NCBI RefSeq assembly: GCF_000152725.1
Contig: NZ_CH724131.1
Location: 3,189,648-3,253,647 of the forward strand
Direction of reading: 5' to 3'
DNA from: Pseudooceanicola batsensis HTCC2597
GTDB taxonomy: Bacteria > Pseudomonadota > Alphaproteobacteria > Rhodobacterales > Rhodobacteraceae
DNA length: 64,000 nucleotides
Shown here: positions 26,856-35,321 of the stretch, one piece after another
How the letters are laid out: every line of letters begins with the position of its first letter
Numbering within the stretch: position 1 is the first letter of the stretch
Made by a program: the position numbers and the translations under genes
The notes under the pieces: generated by a model
Databases searched by the model: none
What the model was told of the DNA's origin: nothing
The model's input: only the letters and a program-made list of their open reading frames with translations

Positions 26856-27497
26856 ATGAAGACGGACGATCTCATCACCATGCTGGCGCGGGACGCGGCG
26901 CCGCCCCCGGCCGCGCCGATCGCGCAGCGGGCCGGCCTGGGGCTGGGGGCCGGGCTGGCGGCGGCTGCCGTTCTGTATCTGCTGGCGCTCGGCCCGCGCC
27001 CGGCGCTCGGCCAGGTCATGCTGGACCCGCTCGTCTTCGCCAAGATGTCGCTGCCGCTCGTGCTGGCCGCATTCGCCCTGGTGCTGGGGCTGCGCGCGGT
27101 GCGTCCCGCCGGCGTGCCCGGCCGGACCGGCCGTCTGATCTGGATCGTCCCGGCCGCCGCCGCGGCCCTCTTCGCCGGGGTCTTCGTCACCACGCCGGCC
27201 GATCAGCGGCTGGCGGATTTTCTCGGCCATTCGATCCAGGTCTGCCTGCCCTCGATCACGGCCCTCTCCATGCCGATCCTCGTGGGGCTCATGCTGGCCC
27301 TGCGCCGCGGCGCCCCGGTCCGCCCCCGCGCCGCGGGGGCGCTGGCGGGCCTGGCGGCGGGCGGGCTGGCGGCGGCGCTCTACTCGACCTTCTGCACCGA
27401 GGATTCGCCGCTCTTCTATGCGGTCTGGTATTCGCTGGGCATCGGCATCGCAGCCGGAATCGGCGCGCTGGCCGGCGGGCGCTGGCTGAGGTGGTGA
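26856..27497 (+). CDS. nrsF: NrsF (DUF1109) membrane anti-sigma factor
   Basis: A 213-residue inner-membrane protein with six hydrophobic segments and a short N-terminal cytoplasmic region starting MKTDDLITMLARDA, as in DUF1109/NrsF. The family keeps two Cys that are needed for metal sensing; here they are Cys130 (SIQVCLPSI) and Cys180 (YSTFCTEDSPLFYAVWY). In the model from Caulobacter the protein holds SigF at the membrane until the Cys pair is engaged by metal or oxidation. It lies in the same operon as the sigma factor. Confidence 0.92.
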   Translation: MKTDDLITMLARDAAPPPAAPIAQRAGLGLGAGLAAAAVLYLLALGPRPALGQVMLDPLVFAKMSLPLVLAAFALVLGLRAVRPAGVPGRTGRLIWIVPAAAAALFAGVFVTTPADQRLADFLGHSIQVCLPSITALSMPILVGLMLALRRGAPVRPRAAGALAGLAAGGLAAALYSTFCTEDSPLFYAVWYSLGIGIAAGIGALAGGRWLRW

Positions 27498-27547
27498 CCG
27501 TCCCGCGCCCTGGCCGGGCTATGCGCCCAGGGCCGCGCCGCCCGTAG

Positions 27548-27567
27548 GGTGCGCGCTCGCCCGCACC
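27548..27567. repeat. Intergenic palindrome family 2, degenerate copy
   Basis: In the 77-bp gap between the convergent nrsF and thrS genes GTAGGGTGCG and CGCACC form a 6-bp stem with an 8-base loop. It resembles the GGTGGGC palindromes at 19963 and 21139 and could end both transcripts. Confidence 0.35.
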
Positions 27568-27574
27568 GCCGCCG

Positions 27575-29554
27575 TCACCGTTGGTCCGGCGGCGTGGCTT
27601 CGGTGCGGAGACGGTCGACGATCTCGTCCAGCGTCGCGCCCGAGGTCTGCTTCTCGCCCAGCTTGCGGACCGAGACCGTGCGCTCCTCGACCTCCTTCAT
27701 GCCGCAGGCGAGGATATAGGGCACCTTGCCGACGGAATGCTCCCGGACCTTGTAGTTGATCTTTTCGTTGCGCAGATCGGTCTCGGCGCGGATGCCCGCG
27801 GCCTGGAGTTTCGCCACGACCTCGCGGCAGTAGTCGTCCGCGTCCGATACGATGGCGGCGACGACCACCTGGCGCGGCGCCAGCCACAGCGGCAGCTTGC
27901 CGGCGTGGTTTTCGATCAGGATGCCGATGAACCGCTCGAACGAGCCGAGCACCGCGCGGTGCAGCATGAAGGGCCGGTGCCGTTCGCCGTCGGCGGCGAT
28001 ATATCCCGCATCCAGCCGTTCGGGCAGGTTGGGATCGACCTGGAAGGTGCCGCATTGCCAGACCCGCCCGATCGCGTCGGTCAGGTAGAAATCCAGCTTG
28101 GGCCCGTAGAAGGCGCCGTCGCCCGGTTCGAGCACATAGTCGTGCCCGGTGGCCTTGATCGCGTTCTCGAGCGCGCCTTCGACGTAGTCCCAGCTTTCCT
28201 CGGTGCCCACGCGTTTCTCGGGGCGGGTGGCGAACCGGATCTCGAATTCCGGAAATCCGAGCTCGCGGTAGATGTCGGCGAGGAAGTCGATGAACCGCGC
28301 GCATTCCTCCTGGATCTGCTCTTCGGTGCAGAAGATATGCGCATCGTCCTGGGTGAAGCCGCGCACCCGCATGATGCCGTGGAGCGCGCCCGAGGGCTCG
28401 AACCGCGCGCAGGAGCCGAACTCGGCCAGCCGCAGGGGGAGGTCCCGATAGGACTTCAGGCCCTGGTTGAACACCTGCACGTGACAGGGGCAGTTCATCG
28501 GCTTGAGCGCGTTGATCCGGGTGTGTTCACGGCTTTTCGCCGCCGCGTCGTCATGTTCGCCGTCGCGGCTTTCGTCCACCTCGACGATGAACATGTGGTG
28601 CTGGTATTTTTCCCAGTGCCCCGAAGCTTCCCAGAGCTTGCGGTCCACCACCTGCGGGGTGTTGATCTCGTTGTAGCCGCCGGCGCGCTGTTTGCGGCGC
28701 ACGTAATCCTGCAGCGTGGTGTAGATCGTCCATCCATTCGGGTGCCAGAAAACCTGGCCCGGCGCCTCTTCCTGCATGTGGAAAAGACCCATCTCGCGGC
28801 CCAGCTTGCGGTGGTCGCGCTTGGCGGCCTCCTCGAGCATGTTCAGATGCGCCTTGAGATCGTTGCGGTTCTTGAAGGCGATCCCGTAGATCCGCTGAAG
28901 CATCGGGCGCGAACTGTCGCCCAGCCAGTAGGCCCCGGCGATGTGGGTCAGCTTGAAGGCGTCCGCCGGCACCTGGCCGGTGTGCTGCAGGTGCGGGCCG
29001 CGGCAGAGATCCTGCCAGTCGCCATGCCAGTACATCCGGATGGGTTCGCCTTCGGGAATCCGGTTCACCAGTTCCACCTTGTAGGGCTCGCCGGTCTTCT
29101 CGTAATGCGCGATGGCCTGGTCGCGCGACCAGACCTCGGTGCGGACGGCGTCGCGGGCGTTGATGATCTCCTTCATCCGCGCCTCGATGCGGCCCAGGTC
29201 CTCGGGCGTGAACGGCTCTTCCCGGTCGAAGTCGTAGAACCAGCCGTAGTCGCGGACCGGCCCGATGGTGACCTTCACCTCGGGCCAGATCTCCTGCACC
29301 GCGCGCGCCATGATATGGGCGAGGTCGTGCCGGATCAGTTCCAGCGCCTGCTCGTCGTCCTGCATGGTGTGGATGGCGACCGAGGCGTCCTTCTCGATCG
29401 GCCATTGCAGGTCGAAATGCGCGCCGTTCACCGTCGCGCTGATCGCCTTCTTGCCGAGAGAGGTGGAGATATCGGACGCCACCTGGGCCGGAGTGATCCC
29501 CTGCGGGACCTCGCGCGTATTGCCATCGGGAAAGGTAAGGGTGATCTGGGACAT
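27575..29554 (-). CDS. thrS: Threonine-tRNA ligase
   Basis: Charges tRNA-Thr. The product of about 659 residues has an N-terminal TGS domain ([20 protein letters not shown]), the editing domain with [15 protein letters not shown], the class II catalytic core (MNCPCH zinc Cys, motif 2 [31 protein letters not shown], motif 3 [17 protein letters not shown]) and an anticodon-binding C-terminus. GAGGAGG lies 7 bases before the ATG at 29554; the ATG immediately upstream (29557) is the alternative. The frame is open further 5', but that part is the leader. I see no attenuator hairpin. Confidence 0.95.
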   Translation of the reverse strand: MSQITLTFPDGNTREVPQGITPAQVASDISTSLGKKAISATVNGAHFDLQWPIEKDASVAIHTMQDDEQALELIRHDLAHIMARAVQEIWPEVKVTIGPVRDYGWFYDFDREEPFTPEDLGRIEARMKEIINARDAVRTEVWSRDQAIAHYEKTGEPYKVELVNRIPEGEPIRMYWHGDWQDLCRGPHLQHTGQVPADAFKLTHIAGAYWLGDSSRPMLQRIYGIAFKNRNDLKAHLNMLEEAAKRDHRKLGREMGLFHMQEEAPGQVFWHPNGWTIYTTLQDYVRRKQRAGGYNEINTPQVVDRKLWEASGHWEKYQHHMFIVEVDESRDGEHDDAAAKSREHTRINALKPMNCPCHVQVFNQGLKSYRDLPLRLAEFGSCARFEPSGALHGIMRVRGFTQDDAHIFCTEEQIQEECARFIDFLADIYRELGFPEFEIRFATRPEKRVGTEESWDYVEGALENAIKATGHDYVLEPGDGAFYGPKLDFYLTDAIGRVWQCGTFQVDPNLPERLDAGYIAADGERHRPFMLHRAVLGSFERFIGILIENHAGKLPLWLAPRQVVVAAIVSDADDYCREVVAKLQAAGIRAETDLRNEKINYKVREHSVGKVPYILACGMKEVEERTVSVRKLGEKQTSGATLDEIVDRLRTEATPPDQR

Positions 29555-29676
29555 CATTGTCCTCCTCGTCGGTTTGGCGCCCACGGAACGCCCGGTTGCG
29601 GGTATGTACGTCCGCCCTAAGTGAATCGGCGCTCGGCACAAGTCAAGCGCCCCGACAGCGGGAAACGGAAAGAAAC

Positions 29677-30966
29677 ATGACGACCGCAGGCCAACAGGAC
29701 CGGAAAATCGAGGCAGGCGAGGTGTTCGGACGCATCGCCGGCGCGCAGGGAGAGGCCGCGCCCGAAGGCGCCGAGGCCCGCAACGGGCTGAGATTCGTCG
29801 CCTCTCTGTCGATGACCAAGGTGGCTGACGGCCTGATCGACCCCAAGCTGGTTCTGAGCTGGCTGGTGACCGCCCTCGGCGCGCCGGGCTTTCTCGCCTC
29901 GGCGCTGGTGCCGATCCGCGAGGCCGGGGCGCTTTTGCCGCAGGTTCTCTATGCCGGCCTACTGAGGCGCATGAGTCACCGCAGGTGGATGTGGGCCGCC
30001 GGCTCGGTCGGGCAGGGGGTCGCGGCGCTGGGGATCGCTGCCTCGGCCCTCTGGCTCGAGGGGATGGCGGCGGGGCTGGCGATCTGTGCCCTGTTGGCGG
30101 GCCTCGCGCTGTCGCGCGCCGCCTGTTCCGTCAGCACCAAGGACGTGCTGGGACGGACCGTGGCGAAAACCCGGCGGGGCGCGGTCACCGGGCTGGCGGG
30201 ATCGGTCGCATCGGCCGGCGTGGTGGTCTTCGCGCTTCTGCTCATGTCGGGCATGCTCGAGGCCCGGACCCCGGTGATCATCGCCATCGCCCTCGCCGGT
30301 CTGCTCTGGATCGCCGCCGCCGGCCTGTTCACGACGCTGGAAGAGCCCGCGGCCGACCGGGACGAGGCGGCCGGGCTGCCCCCCGTCCGCCAGTTCCTGA
30401 CCGAGGATGCGACGCTGCGGCGTTTCATCCTGGTGCGCGGGCTGCTTGTCTCGACCGCGCTCGCACCGCCCTGGCTCGTCGTCGTGGCACAGGCGGGCGG
30501 CGATGCGATCCTGCAGCAACTGGGCGCCCTGGTCCTGGCCTCGGCCGCGGCCTCCTTCGTCAGTTCCTTCGTCTGGGGACGGCTGTCGGACTGGTCCTCG
30601 CGCCGGGTGCTGGCGCTGTCGGGGGCGATCGCCGCCGCGGCCCTTGCAGTCATGGTTGCGCTGTCCCTCTTGGGGCTGGCGGGCCGCGCCTGGGCCGCGC
30701 CGGCCGTGCTCTTCGGTCTCATGCTGGCCTATCACGGCGTGCGGCAGGGCCGCTCGACCTATCTGGTGGACATGTCCCCCGAGGACCGGCGCGCGGGCTA
30801 CGCCGCCGTCGCGAACCTCTCGATCGGGCTGATCCTGCTGGCGGTCGGCCTCTTCGGCAGCGGGCTGGGCGCGGTGTCGGCGGACTGGGCGATCGCCGGC
30901 TTCGCGCTGATGGCCGCCGCCGGGGGCGCGCTGGCCCTGACACTGAAAGAGGTCGAGCACGCCTGA
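29677..30966 (+). CDS. MFS transporter
   Basis: A 429-residue carrier with about twelve hydrophobic segments beginning near residue 40 after a polar N-terminal extension ([20 protein letters not shown]). The loop after helix 2 has [12 protein letters not shown], a variant of the usual MFS loop motif, and the second-half loop reads [16 protein letters not shown], close to the canonical G-x-L-x-D-R-x-G-R. The substrate is unknown. It is divergent from thrS and may be co-transcribed with the hydrolase gene 71 bases downstream. Confidence 0.85.
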   Translation: MTTAGQQDRKIEAGEVFGRIAGAQGEAAPEGAEARNGLRFVASLSMTKVADGLIDPKLVLSWLVTALGAPGFLASALVPIREAGALLPQVLYAGLLRRMSHRRWMWAAGSVGQGVAALGIAASALWLEGMAAGLAICALLAGLALSRAACSVSTKDVLGRTVAKTRRGAVTGLAGSVASAGVVVFALLLMSGMLEARTPVIIAIALAGLLWIAAAGLFTTLEEPAADRDEAAGLPPVRQFLTEDATLRRFILVRGLLVSTALAPPWLVVVAQAGGDAILQQLGALVLASAAASFVSSFVWGRLSDWSSRRVLALSGAIAAAALAVMVALSLLGLAGRAWAAPAVLFGLMLAYHGVRQGRSTYLVDMSPEDRRAGYAAVANLSIGLILLAVGLFGSGLGAVSADWAIAGFALMAAAGGALALTLKEVEHA

Positions 30967-31037
30967 GATTGCACCGTCCCTCGCGCCGTGGCACATCCCC
31001 GATACGTCCAACGACGCCGGAGCAACAGGAGCCCGAC

Positions 31038-31796
31038 ATGACCGCACCTGAATTCCTGACCACCCCGCAGGGCCGCCGCATCGCCTATCGCCGCACCGAA
31101 GGCGCCGGGCCGGGGGTCGTCTTCCTCGGCGGGTTCAAGTCGGACATGCAGGGCACCAAGGCCGTCGCACTCGAGGACTGGGCGAAACGCGAGGGCCGGG
31201 CCTTCCTGCGGTTCGACTATTCCGGCCACGGCGAAAGCGGGGGCGAGTTCACGGCCGGCTGCATCGGGGACTGGGCCGAGGACGCCCAGGCGGTGATCGA
31301 AGCCCTGACCGAGGGCCGGCAGATCCTCGTCGGCTCGTCCATGGGGGGCTGGATTTCGCTGCTGATGGCGCGGCGCCTGCCCGAGCGCGTGGCGGGGCTG
31401 GTAACCATCGCCGCCGCGCCCGATTTCACCGAGGACAGCATGTGGGCCGGGTTCGACCAGGCGCAGCGCACCGCGCTGGACATGGTGGAACAGGTCGCTC
31501 TGCCGTCTGAATACGGCGAACCCTACATCATCACGAAACGCCTGATCGAGGATGGTCGCAATCACCTGATGCTGCGCGACAGGATCGACCTGCCGTTTCC
31601 CACCCGTTTCCTGATGGGCACGGCCGATGCGGACGTGGACCTTTCCGTCGCCTACCGCCTGCTGGAACGGGCCGAGGGTCCGGATATCCGCCTGCTGCTG
31701 GTGAAGGGCAAGGATCACCGCTTTTCCGATCCAGAATGCCTGGCGCTGATCGAGGACGCCGTCGCGCAGGTTTCCGCCGGAATGCCCGGGGCCTGA
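31038..31796 (+). CDS. Alpha/beta hydrolase, ABHD10-like
   Basis: A 252-residue Ser hydrolase. Oxyanion motif GGFKSDMQGTKA near residue 31 and nucleophile elbow VGSSMGGW near residue 96 match the ABHD10/YqiA-like group, whose members cleave thioesters such as palmitoyl-cysteine. FDYSGHGES precedes the nucleophile, the acid is in GTADADVDL and the catalytic His in KGKDHRFS. No signal peptide is seen, so it is cytoplasmic. CAGGAG precedes the ATG at 31038. It is the first of two adjacent hydrolase genes. Confidence 0.87.
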   Translation: MTAPEFLTTPQGRRIAYRRTEGAGPGVVFLGGFKSDMQGTKAVALEDWAKREGRAFLRFDYSGHGESGGEFTAGCIGDWAEDAQAVIEALTEGRQILVGSSMGGWISLLMARRLPERVAGLVTIAAAPDFTEDSMWAGFDQAQRTALDMVEQVALPSEYGEPYIITKRLIEDGRNHLMLRDRIDLPFPTRFLMGTADADVDLSVAYRLLERAEGPDIRLLLVKGKDHRFSDPECLALIEDAVAQVSAGMPGA

Positions 31797-31863
31797 CCGC
31801 GGCCGGCCTTGACCTGCCCGCCAGATCTGCGACGATTCGGAAAAACGAGGCAGAGCAGGCCCA

Positions 31864-32571
31864 ATGACCGATCCGATCGTATTCCTCCCGGGATACCTGT
31901 GCGACCAGCGCCTGTTCTGCGCGCAGACCTTCGATCTGTCCCGCGACCACATGGTGATCCAGGCGCCGCTGATCGGCGAGCGCTGCGAGGAGATGGCCTC
32001 GGCGCTGATCCCGCATCTGCCGCGCCGCTTCGCGCTCGTCGGAGCAAGCCTCGGCGGGATCGTGGCGCTGGAAATCCTGCGCAAGGCGCCCGACCGCGTG
32101 GCGCGCGTCTGCCTGGTTTCGACCGATGCGCTGCCCGATGCGCCCAATGTCGCCGCCGACCGCGAGCCGCTTCTCGTGCAGGCGCGGATCGGGCGGATGG
32201 ACGAGGCCGTCCGGGCGGCGCTGCCCGCCGGGGCGCTGGCGCCGGGGCCGGGCCGCATGGCCACGCAGGAGCTGTTCGCCGAGATGGCCGGGCCCTTCGG
32301 CGCGGGCGCCTTCGAGGTCCAGACCCGCGCCATGCAGCGGCGGCGCGACCACCAGTCCTCGCTCTATAGGGCGCAATGCCCGATACGGATCATCGCGGGC
32401 GCCCACGATACCCTTGTCACGCCGAAGCGCCAGGAATTCATGGCCGGCCTGGCCCCGACCGCCCGGTTCGACTGTCTCGACACCGCGGGTCATCTGCCGT
32501 CGCTCGAGGATCCGCATGCCGTCACGGCCATCCTGCGCGACTGGCTGCATCCGGCCGCGGCCGCCGCCTGA
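31864..32571 (+). CDS. Alpha/beta hydrolase
   Basis: A 235-residue Ser hydrolase, different in sequence from the preceding one. It starts MTDPIVFLPGYLCDQRLFC with the oxyanion hole in PGYLCD, has the nucleophile elbow VGASLGGIVALE near residue 62, the acid in AGAHDTLVTP and the catalytic His in DTAGHLPSLEDP. The CDxR motif after the oxyanion hole suggests the MetX/RutD-like group of small esterases; the substrate is unknown. Confidence 0.85.
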   Translation: MTDPIVFLPGYLCDQRLFCAQTFDLSRDHMVIQAPLIGERCEEMASALIPHLPRRFALVGASLGGIVALEILRKAPDRVARVCLVSTDALPDAPNVAADREPLLVQARIGRMDEAVRAALPAGALAPGPGRMATQELFAEMAGPFGAGAFEVQTRAMQRRRDHQSSLYRAQCPIRIIAGAHDTLVTPKRQEFMAGLAPTARFDCLDTAGHLPSLEDPHAVTAILRDWLHPAAAAA

Positions 32572-32575
32572 GGGC

Positions 32576-33508
32576 TCAGCGTCTGGCCGCGCGCGGGTGG
32601 CTGGCCTCGTAGACCTCCATCAGCCGCGCCGTATCGACGCCGGTGTAGACCTGCGTCGTCGACAGCGAGGCATGGCCGAGCAGGTCCTGGATCGACCTGA
32701 GATCCCCGCCCGCGCTCAGCAGATGGGTGGCGAAGGAATGGCGCATCGCGTGCGGCGTGGCCGTCGCCGGTAGGCCCAGCCCCATCCGCGCCCGTTCCAT
32801 CGACTTCTGCACCGTGCGCGCCGAGAGCGCCCCGCCCCGGATGGCCCGGAAGAGCGGCGCGCCCGAGGTCACCGGATGCGGCATGATCTCGAGGTAGGCC
32901 TCGACCGCCTGCCGGGCCGGGGCGATCAGCGGCACGATCCGCTCCTTCCCGCCCTTGCCCCGGATCCGCAGGCTGTCCCCGAGCGGAAGATCGTCCACCG
33001 TCAGGGATAGCGCCTCGGAGATCCGCAGCCCGCAGCCATAAAGCAGCGTCACCACCGCCGCGTCGCGCGCCGCGACCCAGGGCCGCGTATCGGACGAGCC
33101 GACGGTCTCGATCATCGCCCGCGCCGCGTCCTCGGCCAGGGGGCGGGGCAGGCTGCGCTGGTACCTGGGCGCGCGCGCCGAGAGCACCGGCGTCACCTCC
33201 AGCCCCTCGCGTTCGGCCAGCCAGCGGTAGAAGGTCTTGACGGCCGACAGCTTGCGCGCCAGCGACCGCGCCCCGAGGCCCGCGCCGCGTTCCCGCGCCA
33301 TCCAGGCCCGCATGTCCGAGGTGGTCACCCGCCCGAGCGCGGCGATCCCCTGGGGGCCGCCCAGATGCTCGGTCATGAACGACAGGTAGTCGACCAGGTC
33401 GCGCCGGTAGGCACCAATCGTCGCCTCCGAGGCGCCGCGCAGCGACTTCATCCCCGACAGCCAGTCCGCCAGCGCGTCGCGTGCCGCATCCGAGATCGCG
33501 ACGCTCAT
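32576..33508 (-). CDS. xerC: Tyrosine recombinase XerC
   Basis: Acts with XerD at dif to resolve chromosome dimers. The 310-residue protein has an N-terminal core-binding SAM-like domain (EATIGAYRRDLVDYLSF) and a catalytic domain with all active residues: Arg in CGLRISEAL, Lys in KGGKER, HAMRHSFATHLL (H-x-x-R), LGHASLSTTQVY, and the nucleophile Tyr in QVYTGV. Its ATG overlaps the stop of the DUF484 gene (TGATG), the usual DUF484-xerC arrangement. It ends 5 bases from the opposing hydrolase gene. Confidence 0.94.
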   Translation of the reverse strand: MSVAISDAARDALADWLSGMKSLRGASEATIGAYRRDLVDYLSFMTEHLGGPQGIAALGRVTTSDMRAWMARERGAGLGARSLARKLSAVKTFYRWLAEREGLEVTPVLSARAPRYQRSLPRPLAEDAARAMIETVGSSDTRPWVAARDAAVVTLLYGCGLRISEALSLTVDDLPLGDSLRIRGKGGKERIVPLIAPARQAVEAYLEIMPHPVTSGAPLFRAIRGGALSARTVQKSMERARMGLGLPATATPHAMRHSFATHLLSAGGDLRSIQDLLGHASLSTTQVYTGVDTARLMEVYEASHPRAARR

Positions 33509-34212
33509 CAGTCGAGCCAGCGGCGCATCGTCCGTTCGAAGACGCCCGCGAAAAAGCCCAGCAGGTCGGTGCCGTGCTGCGGCGTGAACTGATGCGGATC
33601 CTCGGCGCCCATCACGAGCATCCCCGGCAGGCGGCCCGGACCGAAATTCAGCCGCAGGCAGGCTTCGGACCGCACGAAGTCGGCCTGAGGCCCGTAGATC
33701 CCGGGCTCCCCCGACTGGACCTGGCGCAGCGTGACCTGCCGGGGCGGCGCGCCCCGGCCGCCGTCGCAGAACTCGTTGCAGAACCCCGGCGGCACCACGC
33801 GCAACACCCCGCCGAGACGGTCGACGGCAGGGTCGTCCGCGGTCTGCACGGTTTCCAGCACCAGCCGCATGTGATCCACGCCCAGGGTGTCGGCCACCTC
33901 GCCGTCGAGGTCGCGCAGGAAGGCCTCGAAATCCAGCGGGTCGAGCATGCGCAGCACGGCGCGATGCACCTGGTTCGTTCCGGCGAGGTTCTCGTAGGCG
34001 GCCGCGATCACCGACCGGTGCGTGTCCTCCAGCCGGTCGAGCCGCGTCTCCAGCCTCTCCATGGCGATGCCGCGCAGGTCCACCACGTTGCTGCCGATCT
34101 CGCGGTCGTTCGCCGCGATCAGGGCATGCATCAGGTCGCGGTCGTCGAGAATGGCGGCGGGTTCGGCGATGATCTTGGCGCGAAGGGACTCGTCGATCTT
34201 GGGATTGCTCAT
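33508..34212 (-). CDS. DUF484 family protein
   Basis: A 234-residue cytoplasmic protein of the DUF484 (GAF-fold) family that sits before xerC in many proteobacteria. An N-terminal helix region (residues 1-75, with VVDLRGIAMERLETRLDRLE) leads to a GAF-like domain ending GMLVMGAEDPHQFTPQHGTD and LLGFFAGVFERTMRRWL. The role is unknown. GAGGCAGAG precedes the ATG at 34212, with a run of nine A's just upstream of it. Confidence 0.88.
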   Translation of the reverse strand: MSNPKIDESLRAKIIAEPAAILDDRDLMHALIAANDREIGSNVVDLRGIAMERLETRLDRLEDTHRSVIAAAYENLAGTNQVHRAVLRMLDPLDFEAFLRDLDGEVADTLGVDHMRLVLETVQTADDPAVDRLGGVLRVVPPGFCNEFCDGGRGAPPRQVTLRQVQSGEPGIYGPQADFVRSEACLRLNFGPGRLPGMLVMGAEDPHQFTPQHGTDLLGFFAGVFERTMRRWLD

Positions 34213-34421
34213 CTCTGCCTCGTCTTTTTTTTTGGCGACCTTAACAGACGTGGCCGCGATGTGAGGGGGGATTTTTCCCCGGCAGGAGAGAAACCGCCGG
34301 TGTGAGTCCTGAAGGGAACAGGGGCCGGGATCGTGCCGCCCCGGCCGGTCGCCCCGCGCCGCGTCATCCTGGGGCGCGATCCGAGGAACCCTTGCCGCCT
34401 GTCGCGACAAATGATCGGGTG

Positions 34422-34443
34422 ATCCCCGGCCGGAGCCGGGGAT
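34422..34443. repeat. CCCCGG palindrome family 3, copy 1
   Basis: ATCCCCGGC-CGGA-GCCGGGGAT is a perfect 9-bp inverted repeat. It is followed 24 bases later by a second copy in the same direction and recurs between fhs and folD. This CCCCGG-loop-CCGGGG palindrome is common in alphaproteobacterial intergenic DNA. Confidence 0.6.
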
Positions 34444-34467
34444 GAAGGCGGTGCGAGGTGCCGGAAG

Positions 34468-34489
34468 ATCCCCGGTCGGGGCCGGGGAT
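34468..34489. repeat. CCCCGG palindrome family 3, copy 2
   Basis: ATCCCCGG and CCGGGGAT pair perfectly over 8 bases, extended by a G-T wobble, with a 4-base loop. It is the second of two tandem copies just beyond the end of fsa. Confidence 0.6.
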
Positions 34490-34518
34490 GACGGCAGGTG
34501 CAGGCGGCCGGCGGGGGC

Positions 34519-35172
34519 TCAGAGGATGCTGATGCCGCCCGCCTTGATGTCGGCGAGGAAGGCATCGAGACCCTTGTCGGTCAGCGGGTGCTTGACCATC
34601 GACTGGATCACCGCCGGCGGCGCCGTGATCACGTCCGCCCCGATCTTGGCGCAGTCGGAGATGTGGTTCGCGGTCCGGATCGAGGCTGCGAGGATCTCGG
34701 TCTCGTAGGCGTAGTTGTCGTAGATCGTCCGGATGTCGGCGATCAGCTCGAGTCCGTCGAGGTTGATGTCGTCCAGCCGGCCGATGAAGGGCGAGATGAA
34801 CGTCGCGCCGGCCTTCGCGGCGAGCAGCGCCTGGTTGGCCGAGAAGCACAGCGTGACGTTGACCATGAAGCCTTCGTCGGTCAGCACGTTGCAGGCCTTG
34901 AGCCCGTCCCAGGTCAGCGGCACCTTGACCGCGATGTTGTCGGCGATCTGGGCGAGCTTGCGCCCCTCGGCGATCATCTGCTCGGCATCCGTCGCGGTCA
35001 CCTCGGCCGAGACCGGCCCCTCGACCATTTCGCAGATCTCTTTGGTGACCTCCAGGATGTTGCGGCCGGACTTCTTGATCAGTGACGGGTTCGTGGTCAC
35101 CCCGTCGACCACGCCCAGCTCGTTCAGCTCGGCAATGGCCTCGACATCGGCGGTATCGACAAAGAACTTCAT
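34519..35172 (-). CDS. fsa: Fructose-6-phosphate aldolase / small transaldolase
   Basis: A 217-residue TalB/FSA-type class I aldolase. It starts [13 protein letters not shown], has [13 protein letters not shown], the Schiff-base Lys in [15 protein letters not shown] and [16 protein letters not shown]. The short length places it in the FSA/TalC subfamily; members either split fructose 6-phosphate to dihydroxyacetone and glyceraldehyde 3-phosphate or act as transaldolase, and sequence alone does not decide. It is divergent from priA. Confidence 0.9.
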   Translation of the reverse strand: MKFFVDTADVEAIAELNELGVVDGVTTNPSLIKKSGRNILEVTKEICEMVEGPVSAEVTATDAEQMIAEGRKLAQIADNIAVKVPLTWDGLKACNVLTDEGFMVNVTLCFSANQALLAAKAGATFISPFIGRLDDINLDGLELIADIRTIYDNYAYETEILAASIRTANHISDCAKIGADVITAPPAVIQSMVKHPLTDKGLDAFLADIKAGGISIL

Positions 35173-35289
35173 TTCGGGGCCTCATGCGGTTGGCCCGGGC
35201 GTGCGGCAGTCACGCCGGGGGTTGGAAAGACGTCGCCCGCGATTTACCCGATAGGGGGGCGCTTCGTAACCCCCGAACCGATCAATTCT

Positions 35290-35301
35290 GCTAGCGCTAA
35301 C
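35290..35301. promoter_or_regulatory. LacI-type operator-like palindrome
   Basis: GCTAGCGCTAAC contains the perfect 8-bp palindrome TAGCGCTA and is close to the GTTAGCGCTAAC type of site bound by LacI-family sugar regulators. It lies between the fsa start and the priA start. No LacI gene is in the window. Confidence 0.35.
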
Positions 35302-35321
35302 GAAATCAGCCGGAGACCGCG

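Larger units (their letters stand above)
34213..34518. other. 306-bp gap between DUF484 and fsa
   Basis: No gene is seen. The gap holds the promoter of the DUF484-xerC unit, a homopolymer run (nine T on the plus strand, 34225-34233) and two copies of a CCCCGG palindrome (34422-34443 and 34468-34489). A degenerate third copy may start at 34363. Confidence 0.6.

Noticed and set aside
34225-34233. Run of nine A's (minus strand) before the DUF484 start as a phase-variation switch
   Set aside because: It lies upstream of the ATG and ribosome site, not in the coding part, so slippage would not change the frame; an effect on expression is possible but unsupported.
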